Source: Massilia niastensis DSM 21313 | Lineage (GTDB): Bacteria > Pseudomonadota > Gammaproteobacteria > Burkholderiales > Burkholderiaceae_D | NCBI RefSeq assembly: GCF_000382345.1 | Contig: NZ_KB908096.1 | Location: 1-64,000, forward strand | Reading direction: 5' to 3' | Length of the DNA stretch: 64,000 nt | Shown: in pieces, positions 1-8,573 of the stretch | How positions within the stretch are numbered: position 1 is the stretch's first letter | Layout: every line of letters begins with the position of its first letter | The notes under the pieces: generated by a model | What the model was told of the DNA's origin: nothing | What the model saw: only the letters and a program-made list of their open reading frames with translations | Databases searched by the model: none | Translations under genes and position numbers: made by a program

Positions 1-36
1 CCCGGAAGGCTTCGATGGTGATCTGGATTTCGGCAT
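1..36 (-). CDS. Start of a leftward gene cut by the window edge
   Basis: On the minus strand an ATG at 36 follows a strong AGGAGG about six bases upstream and opens a frame reading MPKSRSPSKPSG before the window ends. Only 12 codons are visible, so no function can be given. Its position next to an IS remnant makes a transposase gene possible, but that is a guess. Confidence 0.35.
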   Translation of the reverse strand, partial: MPKSRSPSKPSG

Positions 37-92
37 GGTCGACCCTCCTGGATAGGCGCAGGACGGGGACTCGGATTTGATCAATTTCCTAA

Positions 93-161
93 ACGGGGTC
101 ACCCGAAGGCGCCGCCACAGATGAGTCCGCAGCTTCCCCTGGGCCAGGTTTTTTGACGGGG

Positions 162-164
<3 letters not shown>
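93..164. repeat. Two direct copies of ACGGGGTCA (possible IS end repeats)
   Basis: ACGGGGTCA occurs at 93-101 and 156-164. Both lie just upstream of the leftward partial gene and at the broken end of the IS3-type orfA. Short repeated end motifs like these are seen in some insertion sequences (for example IS21-type ends), so this could be the end of a second IS that cut into the first. With one end visible this is tentative. Confidence 0.3.
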
Positions 165-582
<418 letters not shown>

Positions 583-629
583 ACTACAAGTTCATCACTT
601 CTGTTCCATACCTTCACACGGAACGACTC

Positions 630-1109
630 ATGCTTCGTGAATATCGACGGGAGGACTTTGACGTATTCGCAGCGCATTGCGCCGACCCTGTAAGCTCGGC
701 CCACTTGGTCCCGGCTGACCGCCATGCTGCATGGCGAATCTTCTGTTCACAAGCAGGATTATGGCTCATACATGGCGCCGGATGGTGGGCTGTCGAGGAA
801 AAGGAGACTGGTCAACTCGTCGGGAATGTTGGCGCGTTCTTTCGCGAGGAATCCACTGTGATGGAGCTTGGTTGGAACACCTATCGTGCCTTTTGGGGCC
901 AGGGATTCGCGAACGAAGCGGCGGCGGCAGCCTTGAACCATGCGCTCGAGATCCGACGCGAACCAAAAGTTCGGGCTCTCATCGCTTCAGCCAATGAATC
1001 ATCGCTGCGCGTTGCCAAGCGCCTTGGCCTGACTTATGAAGCGGAAACTGAGATATACGGCAAAGCGGTCGGCATTTATACGCGTGAGCGGGGAGGCTCA
1101 GTTGTTTAG
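630..1109 (+). CDS. GNAT acetyltransferase (RimJ/RimL-like), 5' end displaced by the IS remnant
   Basis: The product belongs to the Gcn5-related N-acetyltransferases, which transfer acetyl from acetyl-CoA to amines or protein N-termini. Family signs are the TERL-LREY opening strand, the WWAVEEKETGQLVGNVG beta strands, and the acetyl-CoA loop region WGQGFANEAAAAAL followed by ANESSLRVAKRLGL. The typical opening TERLxLR begins a few residues before the first usable ATG at 630, and the frame stays open upstream into the IS. This suggests the native start was lost when the IS inserted and that translation, if any, now begins at 630 or from an IS-derived start. GC content is visibly lower than in the core genes to the right. 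The substrate is unknown. Confidence 0.7.
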   Translation: MLREYRREDFDVFAAHCADPVSSAHLVPADRHAAWRIFCSQAGLWLIHGAGWWAVEEKETGQLVGNVGAFFREESTVMELGWNTYRAFWGQGFANEAAAAALNHALEIRREPKVRALIASANESSLRVAKRLGLTYEAETEIYGKAVGIYTRERGGSVV

Positions 1110-1141
1110 GCCTACAGGACTGCACGGGAAGCTGTTTGTCA

Positions 1142-1248
1142 GGTCCGCATGGGTCGGTTCCTGTCCTTCGTGACAGTCTGCGATTTTGCGGCGGTGGCGC
1201 CCTGCCATGCTGAGCTCAAGGGCCGACTTCGGCCAAGAGCGGCCGTTG
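1142..1248 (+). repeat. Cassette-like repeat A (GGTCCGC ... AGCGGCC)
   Basis: About 107 bases that align over most of their length with 2426-2533 and share both ends with 1551-1610. Landmarks are GGTCCGC at the start, GTGACxGTxxGxGATTTT in the first half, ATGCTGAG near the middle, and GGCCAAGAGCGGCC at the end. The start and end are imperfect inverted complements. It lies between the GNAT gene and the hypothetical at 1275. Confidence 0.6.
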
Positions 1249-1274
1249 CAACATGCCGTATTTGTGGAGCGAGG

Positions 1275-1559
1275 ATGAGCAGACAGCATGAGAAAGACCT
1301 GTACCCGCGAGTTGATGAGGTCCTGCACTACCTTTGGGACCCAATCGGCGTGTCAGGCATACCGATGGCGAGGGACGAATATCAATCGTACGTACCTCAA
1401 GTTGTTACGCTACTCAACGAAAACGCGAACGCGGAGCAAATTGCTGATTACCTGAACGAGGTCGTCACCCAACGGATGGGGCTTAGTGAAAATTTAGACG
1501 CCACGCTACATGTTGTTGCGGTTCTGCTGGACTGGAAGGCGGCGCTAATGGCCGCTTAG
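1275..1559 (+). CDS. Small conserved hypothetical protein (94 aa)
   Basis: The reading frame continues upstream to 1149, but that part is repeat A. The ATG at 1275 has GGAGCGAGG just upstream, so it is the likely start. The protein starts MSRQHEKDLYPRVDEVLHYL and contains DPIGVSGIP, an acidic helical middle and a hydrophobic C-terminal helix (HVVAVLLDWKAALMAA). I recall similar small proteins scattered in accessory regions of proteobacteria, without a known function. No signal peptide or catalytic motif is visible. The last codons overlap the start of repeat C, so gene and repeat are physically joined. Confidence 0.6.
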   Translation: MSRQHEKDLYPRVDEVLHYLWDPIGVSGIPMARDEYQSYVPQVVTLLNENANAEQIADYLNEVVTQRMGLSENLDATLHVVAVLLDWKAALMAA

Positions 1560-1610
1560 GGTCGGGAACTGCCGTACATTGAAGGGCAGCACCGGGCCAG
1601 AAGCGGACAA
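1551..1610 (+). repeat. Cassette-like repeat C (short form)
   Basis: Sixty bases starting GCCGCTTAGGGTCGG and ending GGGCCAGAAGCGGACAA. It shares the two ends of repeats A and B but lacks their middle. It begins inside the last codons of the hypothetical gene. Confidence 0.5.
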
Positions 1611-1660
1611 TGATTGATGCCTGCTGGGTTGTACAAGAAAGCAGATGTGGTCTCGCTGCC

Positions 1661-2230
1661 TTAATCGAGGCGCCCATCCACGTCGCGAGGATCGGTCAAC
1701 TTGATCATACCCTTTGCGAGATAGAGAACGATCAGAATGCCAACGACATCGCCAGTGATCATTGCCGTCATTGCCGTCCAGTCCACCATCCCGGTCTGCA
1801 CCCATATGAGCGCGTGGTGAAAAGCCGGGCTCATGATTCCACATAGTACCCCTGTGAACAAGAGCCGTTGTGCTGTAAGGTTCCCGAGCCGCGGTCCCAA
1901 GTCAAACCAGTGTTTCGCGAAGAGATAGGCCAGATAAGGACCACCTGCCCCGGCTAGCGCACCATATACGGCACGAGCCTCATCCTGGAAAACGAAATGA
2001 TGGAAGTTGAGGTAGATGCCTGTCAACAGCAGACCGACGAAGCCGGCGAACCCGAACAGGAGTGTTGCCAGAAGCCGGATGCCGGCTGGTAGGAACACCC
2101 AATTGATCCCGTTGCTTTGCTCGAATTGAATAAATAGAAGCTCATTGATCCAGTTCAGCCCGAGAAACGCGATGATCGTGATCGCAACACCGCCTAGATG
2201 CTGTCTGGCGTCGTCTTTCAAAGAGGACAT
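1661..2230 (-). CDS. MASE1-like integral membrane protein
   Basis: A protein of 189 residues with about six hydrophobic segments and short loops. The stretch GINWVFLPAGIRLLATLLFG resembles the first part of MASE1 sensory membrane domains, which are normally fused to GGDEF or kinase outputs. Here no output domain follows and the protein ends in a short charged tail. The ATG at 2230 (MSSLKDDARQ) is preferred over the upstream frame to 2281, because the extra residues are hydrophilic and unlike the family. It lies opposite to its neighbours within the low-GC patch, flanked by repeats C and B. A stand-alone MASE1 sensor with an unlinked partner is possible but unproven. Confidence 0.6.
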   Translation of the reverse strand: MSSLKDDARQHLGGVAITIIAFLGLNWINELLFIQFEQSNGINWVFLPAGIRLLATLLFGFAGFVGLLLTGIYLNFHHFVFQDEARAVYGALAGAGGPYLAYLFAKHWFDLGPRLGNLTAQRLLFTGVLCGIMSPAFHHALIWVQTGMVDWTAMTAMITGDVVGILIVLYLAKGMIKLTDPRDVDGRLD

Positions 2231-2425
2231 TGCGTCAAACCCGCTTATTTTTTGCACTGAAGTAACGCATTGTATCCTCATGCAGATCCTTCTGCTCGCC
2301 TACCTATATTGAAAACAGGCTGAGCACTTGCGCTCAACATTCCGAAGGATAGGCTCGGTTTCGCTCTCAAATAATGGGAGAGTGCGAATAGAGGGTTTAC
2401 CGTGAGTTGGGATTCGCGCGTCGTA

Positions 2426-2533
2426 GGTCCGCTTGGGGGCGGTTTCGGCCGGTCGTGACGGTGCGTGATTTTTCCTGCTTGGCAAGATGCTATGCTGAGT
2501 CCAACGATCGAGATCGGCCAGAAACGGACGTTC
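2426..2533 (+). repeat. Cassette-like repeat B
   Basis: Second long copy of the element at 1142, starting GGTCCGCTTGGGGGCGG and ending GGCCAGAAACGGACGTTCGC, with ATGCTGAG shared in the middle. It fills much of the 2231-2603 gap between the MASE1-like gene and the hydrolase. I see no gene in the rest of that gap. Confidence 0.6.
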
Positions 2534-2603
2534 GCGGCGCACTGCCTCCCGATCGTCCGCTATTCTTGTCTTATGCTTGCAAGCTCATTGATCGCACGAT
2601 ATC

Positions 2604-3656
2604 TCAGATCCACTTCGCCACGTCGAGGATCGCTTGCGCGAATGCTCGTGGAGCTTCCTGCGGCAAATTGTGGCCGATCCCACCGCTCAGGTGGCGATGC
2701 TCGTACTTGCCGAGAAACTTTTTCGCATAGCTCTTGGGATCGGGGTGCGGCGCGCCGTTGGCATCGCCTTCCATCGTAATGGTGGGCACCCGAATGTCAG
2801 GAAAACTGGCCAGCTTTTGCTCCAGGCTTTCATACCGGGCTTCACTGGGCGCCAGGCCGAGACGCCAGCGATAATTGCTGATCGAGACGGCGACGTGGTC
2901 CGGATTGTCGAGCGACCCGGCCGAACGGGCAAAGGTCGCATCGTCGAACTTCCACTGTGGCGAGGCCAGCTCCCAGATCAGGCGGGCGAAGGCGTGCGTG
3001 TTTTCGCGATAGCCGAGTTCGCCGCGTGGGGTAGCAAAGTAGTACTGGTACCACCACTGCAGTTCCGCCTTCGGCGCCAAGGGCTTGCGGTTCAGTTCCT
3101 GGCTGCCGATCAGGTAGCCGCTCACCGACACCAGGCCGTTGAAGCGCCGAGGCCATAGTGCGGCCAGCGTCGCTGCGATGCGGGCGCCCCAGTCGAATCC
3201 GGCCACGATCGCCTTCTCGATCCCGAGCGCATCCATGAGGGCGAGCGCGTCTGCGGTAAAGCTCGCCTGCTGGCCGTTGCGCAGGCTGTCCGCCGACAGG
3301 AAGCGGGTAGTTCCGTAGCCGCGCAGATGGGGAATGATCACGCGGTAGCCTGCCGCGGCCAGGATGGGGGCGACGTCGATGAAGGCATGGATGTCGTAAG
3401 GCCAGCCATGCAGCAGGAGGATCGGATCGCCGCTCCTGGGGCCGGCATCGACGTAGCCGATATCCAGGACGCCTGCACGGATCTGCTTGATGTCGGTGAA
3501 TGTATTGCTGGCGGGAGAAATCCCGCTCGCGGCGGTCGATGGCGAGGCCGATGGGTCCGCGCCCGCACTGCTCGCCAGGCCGATGTGCGCTACGGCAAGG
3601 CCGAGCGATGCGCTGGTCAGGAACCCTCGACGTTTCAGATTCGTTGCTGCGTTCAT
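2604..3656 (-). CDS. Tat-exported alpha/beta hydrolase, epoxide-hydrolase/dehalogenase type
   Basis: The N-terminus has a twin-arginine signal (KRRGFLTSASLGLAVA, residues 8-23), so the folded enzyme is probably exported. The alpha/beta-hydrolase fold follows. HGWP at residues 83-86 forms the oxyanion region. The nucleophile elbow GFDWG (Asp155) carries Asp instead of Ser, as in epoxide hydrolases and haloalkane dehalogenases. GIGHN near residue 331 supplies the catalytic His. The family forms an ester on Asp, then hydrolyses it. Length (350) fits. It is a single gene facing left, with a ~280-base leader on its right. Whether the substrate is an epoxide or a haloalkane cannot be told from sequence. 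Confidence 0.85.
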   Translation of the reverse strand: MNAATNLKRRGFLTSASLGLAVAHIGLASSAGADPSASPSTAASGISPASNTFTDIKQIRAGVLDIGYVDAGPRSGDPILLLHGWPYDIHAFIDVAPILAAAGYRVIIPHLRGYGTTRFLSADSLRNGQQASFTADALALMDALGIEKAIVAGFDWGARIAATLAALWPRRFNGLVSVSGYLIGSQELNRKPLAPKAELQWWYQYYFATPRGELGYRENTHAFARLIWELASPQWKFDDATFARSAGSLDNPDHVAVSISNYRWRLGLAPSEARYESLEQKLASFPDIRVPTITMEGDANGAPHPDPKSYAKKFLGKYEHRHLSGGIGHNLPQEAPRAFAQAILDVAKWI

Positions 3657-3935
3657 GTTGTTTTTCCCAGGTTAATGGACGTTCGGCGATGTCGCACGGC
3701 GAAGTACATGCCGTGGAATGTCTCCATTAGACGGCGGCCATATATCCCGGAGATGTCGTAACGAGGGGCTTTTGCAAGCCGATGTGTACCAGACGGATCC
3801 AGATACACTGGGATACAAAACGTCAGTCTCGCGGGCTCGGGCGCAGGCTCCGGCACGCCGGACAAGCGGGTGTTTTCCTGGGTAGAGGCGGCTCCGGCCT
3901 CGTTCGGTCCGGAACCGCACAGTGGACTGCCGGCC

Positions 3936-4775
3936 TCAAAGAATCGGCGTTCCTCCCGTCACCGCGATCCGCGCCCCCGAGATATAGCTGGCCTCGTCCG
4001 ACGCCAGCAGTACATACACCGGCGCGCATTCCTTCGGCTGTCCGGGGCGCTTCATCGGCACCTGCTGTCCGAAGCTCTCGACCTGGTCCGGCGGCATGGT
4101 GGAGGGGATGAGCGGCGTCCAGATCGGCCCCGGGGCCACGGAATTGACCCGGATGCCTTTTCCGGCCAGCAGCTGCGCCAGCCCGGCGCTGAAGTTCGCG
4201 ATCGCCCCCTTGGTGGTGGCATAGGCCAGCAGGGTCGGCTTCGGATTGTCCGAGTTCACCGAGCTGGTATTGATGATCGACGACCCCGGCTTCATGTGCT
4301 TCACCGCCGCCTTGCAGAGGTGGAACATCGCCGTGATGTTGACCTTGAACGTGTAGTCCCATTCCTCGTCCGGTATCTCTTCGAGCGACTCGTGGCTCAT
4401 CTGGAAGGCGGCATTGTTCACGAGTACGTCGATGCGGCCGAATTCGGCCACCGCCTTGTCCACGATGGAGCGGCAGAAGGCCGGATCGGCCAGGTCGCCC
4501 GCCACCAGCACCGCCTTGCGCCCGGCTTCCTCCACCAGGCGCGCGGTTTCCTTCGCATCCTCGTGCTCGTTCAGGTAGGCGATCAGGACATCGGCCCCTT
4601 CGCGCGCGAAGGCCAGCGCCACCGCGCGGCCGATTCCGCTGTCGGCGCCGGTAATGACGGTGGCCTTGTCCTGCAGCCGGCCGGCCCCGCGGTAGCTGTC
4701 CTCGCCATGGTCGGCCTGCGGCGTCAAGCCCGCTTCAGTGCCGGGCGGCTGCTGTTGTTGCCTGGGTTGGTTCAT
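3936..4775 (-). CDS. Short-chain dehydrogenase/reductase, YghA-like stress type
   Basis: An NAD(P)-dependent oxidoreductase of 279 residues. Visible motifs are the nucleotide-binding TGADSGIGRA (about residue 42), NNAA, the catalytic Ser in NTSSVNS, and the YATTK pair (Tyr and Lys). The Gln/Pro-rich N-terminal tail (NQPRQQQQPPG) is typical of the YghA/YhxD group, often general-stress induced. The ATG at 4775 is preferred over a longer frame because AGGGGGAGCG stands upstream. It is followed after about 50 bases by the MscS gene on its upstream side, and both read left, so they may be co-transcribed with the channel first. The substrate is unknown. Confidence 0.85.
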   Translation of the reverse strand: MNQPRQQQQPPGTEAGLTPQADHGEDSYRGAGRLQDKATVITGADSGIGRAVALAFAREGADVLIAYLNEHEDAKETARLVEEAGRKAVLVAGDLADPAFCRSIVDKAVAEFGRIDVLVNNAAFQMSHESLEEIPDEEWDYTFKVNITAMFHLCKAAVKHMKPGSSIINTSSVNSDNPKPTLLAYATTKGAIANFSAGLAQLLAGKGIRVNSVAPGPIWTPLIPSTMPPDQVESFGQQVPMKRPGQPKECAPVYVLLASDEASYISGARIAVTGGTPIL

Positions 4776-4827
4776 CGTTCGCTCCCCCTGGTCTGCGTGG
4801 CGCGGCAAACCGGCGCGCCCTCCGGCA

Positions 4828-5967
4828 TCACTGCTTCAGGTAGCGCGCGCGCACCGGCTCCGTTGGCCGGACCTCGGCGTCGCGTCCGGCCGGCACCGGC
4901 TGTTCCTGCAGGTCCTGCAGCACCAGGTGCTGGGGACGCGGAGCGGTGGAGATCCCGAGCTCGGCGAACATGCGCATGGCGTCGAGGTTGATCGCCTGCT
5001 GCACATCCATGAACAGGCCATAGTCGGCGGTCAGCATGGTGTACACGACCTCGTACTCGATCCAGTTCTGGTCGACGGTGCGCAGGTGCGCGCGGTCAAA
5101 GCGTACCTTCTCATGTTTTTCGATGAGGGCGCGCAGCGCTTCCGGCACCCGCGCCGCCAGCTCGGGCGCCGTGGACGGATTGGCGCGCAGGTTGAAACTG
5201 ATGCGGCGCGTGCTCATGCGGCGGTAGTTGTAGACCGTATTGCGCAGCAGCTCGGCGTTGGCGACCACGATCTGCTCGCCGCCCAGCGCGCGGATGCGGG
5301 TGGTCTTCAATCCGACGTGCTCGACCGTGCCGGAAAAATTGTTGACCGAGATCGAGTCGCCGACCTCGAACGGCTTGTCGACCGCGATCGACAGCGACGC
5401 GAACAGGTCGCCCAGGATGTTCTGCACCGCCAGTGCGATCGCGATGCCGCCGATCCCCAGGCTGGCGACGAAGGTGGTGACGTTGATGCCCAGGTTGGAC
5501 AGCATGGCCAGCGCGAAGATCGCCCACACGCTGGTCTGGAACAGCCAGATCACGAGGGTATGGGCGACCGTGACCTGCTGGTCTTCGGCGCCCCGGCTGT
5601 GGGCCCGGAAATAGCGGCGCGCCCCGACCTTGATGGCGCGGTGCAGGTAGAGCGCGCACTGCAGGCCCAGGGTGAAGAACCAGAGGTGGCCCAGGCGCGT
5701 GCCCCAGGGTTCGGGCAGGTCCAGCACCGACAGGCCGATCAGGATCGAGGTGGCCAGGATCGCGAGGGTGGAAGTGCGCGCCAGGGTCTTGGTCAGGACT
5801 TCGGCGACGGGCCGGTGGGCGCGTTCTTCGCTGAGCTGGCCGAGGCGCTTGCGGATCAGCAGCAGCGCGCCATGCATCAGGAAGAAACTCAGGATGGCTG
5901 CACCCAGGGCGAAGAGGGCGTTGGTGGGAGTGACCTGCAGGGACGTGATGAAACCGCGGATATCCAA
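4828..5967 (-). CDS. Small-conductance mechanosensitive channel (MscS family)
   Basis: The protein (379 aa) has several N-terminal membrane helices and a conserved MscS core. The pore helix region FVASLGIGGIAIALAVQNIL is followed by GDLFASLSIAVDKPFEVGD, the beta domain, then a cytoplasmic alpha/beta domain ending in a Pro-rich tail. Such channels release solutes on hypo-osmotic shock. The start is TTG at 5967: AAGGAG lies six bases upstream and there is no better ATG. A paralogue with near-identical pore segment lies at 30983-32077. It neighbours the SDR and the DUF3606 gene, which fits a stress locus. Confidence 0.9.
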   Translation of the reverse strand: MDIRGFITSLQVTPTNALFALGAAILSFFLMHGALLLIRKRLGQLSEERAHRPVAEVLTKTLARTSTLAILATSILIGLSVLDLPEPWGTRLGHLWFFTLGLQCALYLHRAIKVGARRYFRAHSRGAEDQQVTVAHTLVIWLFQTSVWAIFALAMLSNLGINVTTFVASLGIGGIAIALAVQNILGDLFASLSIAVDKPFEVGDSISVNNFSGTVEHVGLKTTRIRALGGEQIVVANAELLRNTVYNYRRMSTRRISFNLRANPSTAPELAARVPEALRALIEKHEKVRFDRAHLRTVDQNWIEYEVVYTMLTADYGLFMDVQQAINLDAMRMFAELGISTAPRPQHLVLQDLQEQPVPAGRDAEVRPTEPVRARYLKQ

Positions 5968-6061
5968 ATTGGACTCCTTTCTTGTTCTTGGCCGGCGCCA
6001 GCCGCGTATCGGGCGGCGGTCGGCAATGAGCGGGCAGGGCGCCCGCGCGGGTGTCGGTGTG

Positions 6062-6241
6062 TCAGGGCTTCTTCAGGTGCTCGCGTACCGCCGCGGCGCC
6101 CGGGCCGACGGCCTTGACGGCGCGCTCGAGTTCCTCCTTGCTGACACCGAGTGCTTCGGTCCAGTAACGCACTTCCCATTCCTCGTGCACGTTGATGCGG
6201 GAACGGTCCTGCGGGCCGCTGTTCTTGAGGTTGTCCGACAT
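6062..6241 (-). CDS. DUF3606 small stress-type protein
   Basis: Fifty-nine residues, matching DUF3606 over their whole length: a hydrophilic N-terminus, then INVHEEWEVRYWTEALGVS, then KEELERAVKAVGPGAAAVREHL. Function is unknown, but the family is common in beta- and alphaproteobacteria next to stress genes. The start is set by AAGGAGG seven bases before ATG 6241. The initiation region AGGAGGACATCATG is identical to that of the small gene at 37588. It lies about 90 bases from the MscS gene, same strand. Confidence 0.85.
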   Translation of the reverse strand: MSDNLKNSGPQDRSRINVHEEWEVRYWTEALGVSKEELERAVKAVGPGAAAVREHLKKP

Positions 6242-6391
6242 GATGTCCTCCTTGCTCACATGGTTGGCTCCAGAGTGCCAGTCCGGGCTGGAGCGTTCCG
6301 TTCGCTGCTTCACGTACGGCTGACTCCGGTCGTCCGGGCCACGACCGGAGAATGGCGACAGGGTATGCCCGGGCCCGCGTTTTGAGGTACG

Positions 6392-6413
6392 CTTGCAGTA
6401 TTGGTAATGCAAG
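6392..6413. promoter_or_regulatory. Inverted repeat CTTGCA-N10-TGCAAG upstream of the thioredoxin operon
   Basis: Perfect 6-base arms at 6392-6397 and 6408-6413, about 17 bases upstream of ATG 6431, between the divergent DUF3606 and thioredoxin genes. It could be an operator or an mRNA hairpin near the ribosome site. No regulator can be named. Confidence 0.4.
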
Positions 6414-6430
6414 AACAAGGAGAGCAACCC

Positions 6431-6766
6431 ATGACCAAGCCCTATGAAACCTCCCAGCCCGAGCGCAGCGCCGTCGATGCGCTGCCGGGCCTCGTCGTCC
6501 TCGACTTCGGCACCAACTGGTGCGGCTATTGCCGCGCCGGCGAGCCGGTCATCGAAGAGGCGCTCGCCGACTATCCGGCGGCGCGCCACATCAAGGCCGA
6601 GGACGGGCCTGGCCGCCCGCTGGGCCGCTCGTTCCGCATCAAGCTGTGGCCCACGGTGGTGGTCCTGAAGGATGGGCAGGAGGTGGCGCGCGTGGTGCGC
6701 CCTGACAGCGCCGACGAAGTACGCGTGGCCCTGGCCCAGGCCGACGCCGGCGCCGGTGCGGCATGA
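6431..6766 (+). CDS. Thioredoxin-like protein with WCGYC active site
   Basis: A 111-residue thioredoxin-fold protein. It has the redox motif WCGYC instead of the classic WCGPC, the cis-Pro region KLWPTVVVLKDGQEV, and no signal peptide, so it should act in the cytoplasm on disulfides. ATG 6431 follows AAGGAGAGCAACCC. Its stop overlaps the next start in ATGA (6763), so it is translationally coupled to the MFS transporter. The Pro-to-Tyr change in the active site usually shifts redox potential. The partner protein is unknown. Confidence 0.85.
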   Translation: MTKPYETSQPERSAVDALPGLVVLDFGTNWCGYCRAGEPVIEEALADYPAARHIKAEDGPGRPLGRSFRIKLWPTVVVLKDGQEVARVVRPDSADEVRVALAQADAGAGAA

Positions 6767-8067
6767 GTGCAGCCGCAATGCCCCAGCCGGCCAACAAGCC
6801 GCGCACCGTGCTGTTCGCGAGCCTGATCGGCACCACCATCGAGTTCTACGATTTCTACATCTATGCGACCGCCGCGGTGCTGGTGTTCCCGCGGCTCTTC
6901 TTCCCGGCCGCCGACCCGGCCGCCGCCACCCTGCAATCGCTGGCGACCTTCGCGATCGCCTTCTTCGCGCGTCCCGTGGGCTCGGCCGTGTTCGGACACT
7001 TCGGCGACCGCATCGGGCGCAAGGCGACCCTGGTCGCGGCCCTCCTGACCATGGGCCTGTCGACGGTGCTGATCGGCCTGCTGCCGACCTATGCCTCGAT
7101 CGGCACCCTGGCGCCGCTGCTGCTGGCGCTGTGCCGCTTCGGCCAGGGCCTGGGCCTGGGCGGCGAGTGGGGCGGCGCGGTGCTGCTGGCCACCGAGAAC
7201 GCACCGCCGGGCAAGCGCGCCTGGTACGGCATGTTCCCGCAACTGGGCGCGCCGATCGGCTTCTTCCTGTCCGGCGGCACCTTCCTGCTGCTCGGCGAAG
7301 TGATGAGCGACGAGGAGTTCTTCGGCTGGGGCTGGCGCATTCCCTTCCTCGCCAGCGCGCTGCTGGTGGCGGTCGGCCTGTGGGTGCGCCTGAAGATCAC
7401 CGAGACGCCCGATTTCCAGAAGGTGCTCGACCGTAACGAGCGGGTCAAGGTGCCCGTGCTGGCGGTGCTGAACGAGCACCGGCGCGCGCTGGTGCTCGGC
7501 ACCCTGATCGCGCTGGCGACCTTCGTCGTGTTCTACCTGATGACGGTGTTCGCGCTCACCTGGGGCACGCTCAAGCTCGGATTCTCGCGCCAGCAGTTCC
7601 TGATGCTGCAGCTGTTCGCGGTCGTGTTCTTCGCCCTGACCATCCCGCCCTCGGCCCTGCTGGCCGACCGCCACGGCCGGCGCACGGCCATGATGCTGGT
7701 GAGCGGGGCGATCGCCGTGTTCGGCCTGTTCTACGGACCGCTGTTCGGCGCCGGAGGCCTGCTGGCGGCCGGGGTCTTCATGGTGATCGGCATGTGCCTG
7801 GTGGGCTTCACCTATGGCCCGCTGGGCACCCTGCTGGCCGAGCTGTTCCCGCCCGAGGTGCGCTATACCGGCGCCTCGCTGACCTTCAACCTGGCCGGCA
7901 TCCTGGGCGCCTCGCTGGCGCCCTACGTGGCGACCTGGCTGGCGACCAACTACGGGCTGGAGTATGTCGGCTACTACCTGACGGCCGCCGCGCTCCTGAG
8001 CCTGTTCGCCCTGGTGCTGGCCGGCGGCGCCCGTCCGGTCGGACCGGCCGAGCCGGCGACGCGTTGA
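6763..8067 (+). CDS. MFS transporter, metabolite:H+ symporter (MHS) family
   Basis: A 434-residue protein with 12 predicted membrane spans. Family features are the opening segment SLIGTTIEFYDFYIYATAA, the loop motif GHFGDRIGRK between helices 2 and 3, and LCRFGQGLGLGGEWGGA, all typical of the ShiA/KgtP/ProP-like MHS group that imports organic acids or osmolytes with protons. It overlaps the thioredoxin gene by four bases and its TGA overlaps the TTG start of the following GNAT. The three probably form one operon. The substrate cannot be assigned. Confidence 0.88.
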   Translation: MSAAAMPQPANKPRTVLFASLIGTTIEFYDFYIYATAAVLVFPRLFFPAADPAAATLQSLATFAIAFFARPVGSAVFGHFGDRIGRKATLVAALLTMGLSTVLIGLLPTYASIGTLAPLLLALCRFGQGLGLGGEWGGAVLLATENAPPGKRAWYGMFPQLGAPIGFFLSGGTFLLLGEVMSDEEFFGWGWRIPFLASALLVAVGLWVRLKITETPDFQKVLDRNERVKVPVLAVLNEHRRALVLGTLIALATFVVFYLMTVFALTWGTLKLGFSRQQFLMLQLFAVVFFALTIPPSALLADRHGRRTAMMLVSGAIAVFGLFYGPLFGAGGLLAAGVFMVIGMCLVGFTYGPLGTLLAELFPPEVRYTGASLTFNLAGILGASLAPYVATWLATNYGLEYVGYYLTAAALLSLFALVLAGGARPVGPAEPATR

Positions 8068-8573
8068 CCGCTCCGGGCGGCGCCGGCTGGTCCGGGCGCA
8101 AGGCGCTCCCGGAGGACGCGGGCTTTCTCGCCGCGCTCTACCTGTCGGCGCGCCCGGACCTGCAAGGCCTGCCGGTGCCGCGCAGCGTCATCCAAGGCAT
8201 CGCGCGCCACCAGCAGCACCTGCAGCGGCAGGACTACGCCCTGCGTTATCCGGACGCGGAGGAATGGGTGATCGAGGCGGGCAAGCTCGCGCCGCGCGCA
8301 GCGGTGGGGCGCCTGGTGCTGCACCGTTCGGCCGCGGCGCTGCGGGTGGTCGACCTGTCGGTGGCGCCGCACGCGCGCCGGCGCGGCCATGCGCGCGCGG
8401 TCCTGGCCTGGCTGCAGGCCGAGGCGCAGGCGGCCCGCCTGGCGCTCCGCCTGCGGGTGCGGCGGGAGAACCATGGCGCGCGGGCGCTGTATGCGAAGAT
8501 GGGATTCGTGACCGTGGCCGACTACGACGCCGCCCTCGAACTGCGCTGGGCGGCGCCCGGTCAGAACGAATAG
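8064..8573 (+). CDS. GNAT acetyltransferase
   Basis: A 169-residue GNAT. The core reads LRVVDLSVAPHARRRGHARAVLAWLQAEAQ (beta4 plus the acetyl-CoA pyrophosphate loop R-R-R-G-H-A), followed by LRLRVRRENHGARALYAKMGF (beta5, alpha4). The likely start is TTG at 8064, overlapping the MFS stop as TTGA, which gives tight coupling; no ATG lies before the conserved core. Its 3' end converges with and overlaps the DUF481 gene by 13 bases. The substrate is unknown. Confidence 0.7.
   Translation: MTAPGGAGWSGRKALPEDAGFLAALYLSARPDLQGLPVPRSVIQGIARHQQHLQRQDYALRYPDAEEWVIEAGKLAPRAAVGRLVLHRSAAALRVVDLSVAPHARRRGHARAVLAWLQAEAQAARLALRLRVRRENHGARALYAKMGFVTVADYDAALELRWAAPGQNE

Noticed and set aside
1149-1274. N-terminal extension of the small hypothetical gene
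   Set aside because: These bases are repeat A, shared with a non-coding copy at 2426; the ribosome site supports the start at 1275.
3653-3920. Short open frames in the gap upstream of the Tat hydrolase
   Set aside because: No ribosome sites, no family features and Arg/Pro-rich composition; treated as leader sequence.
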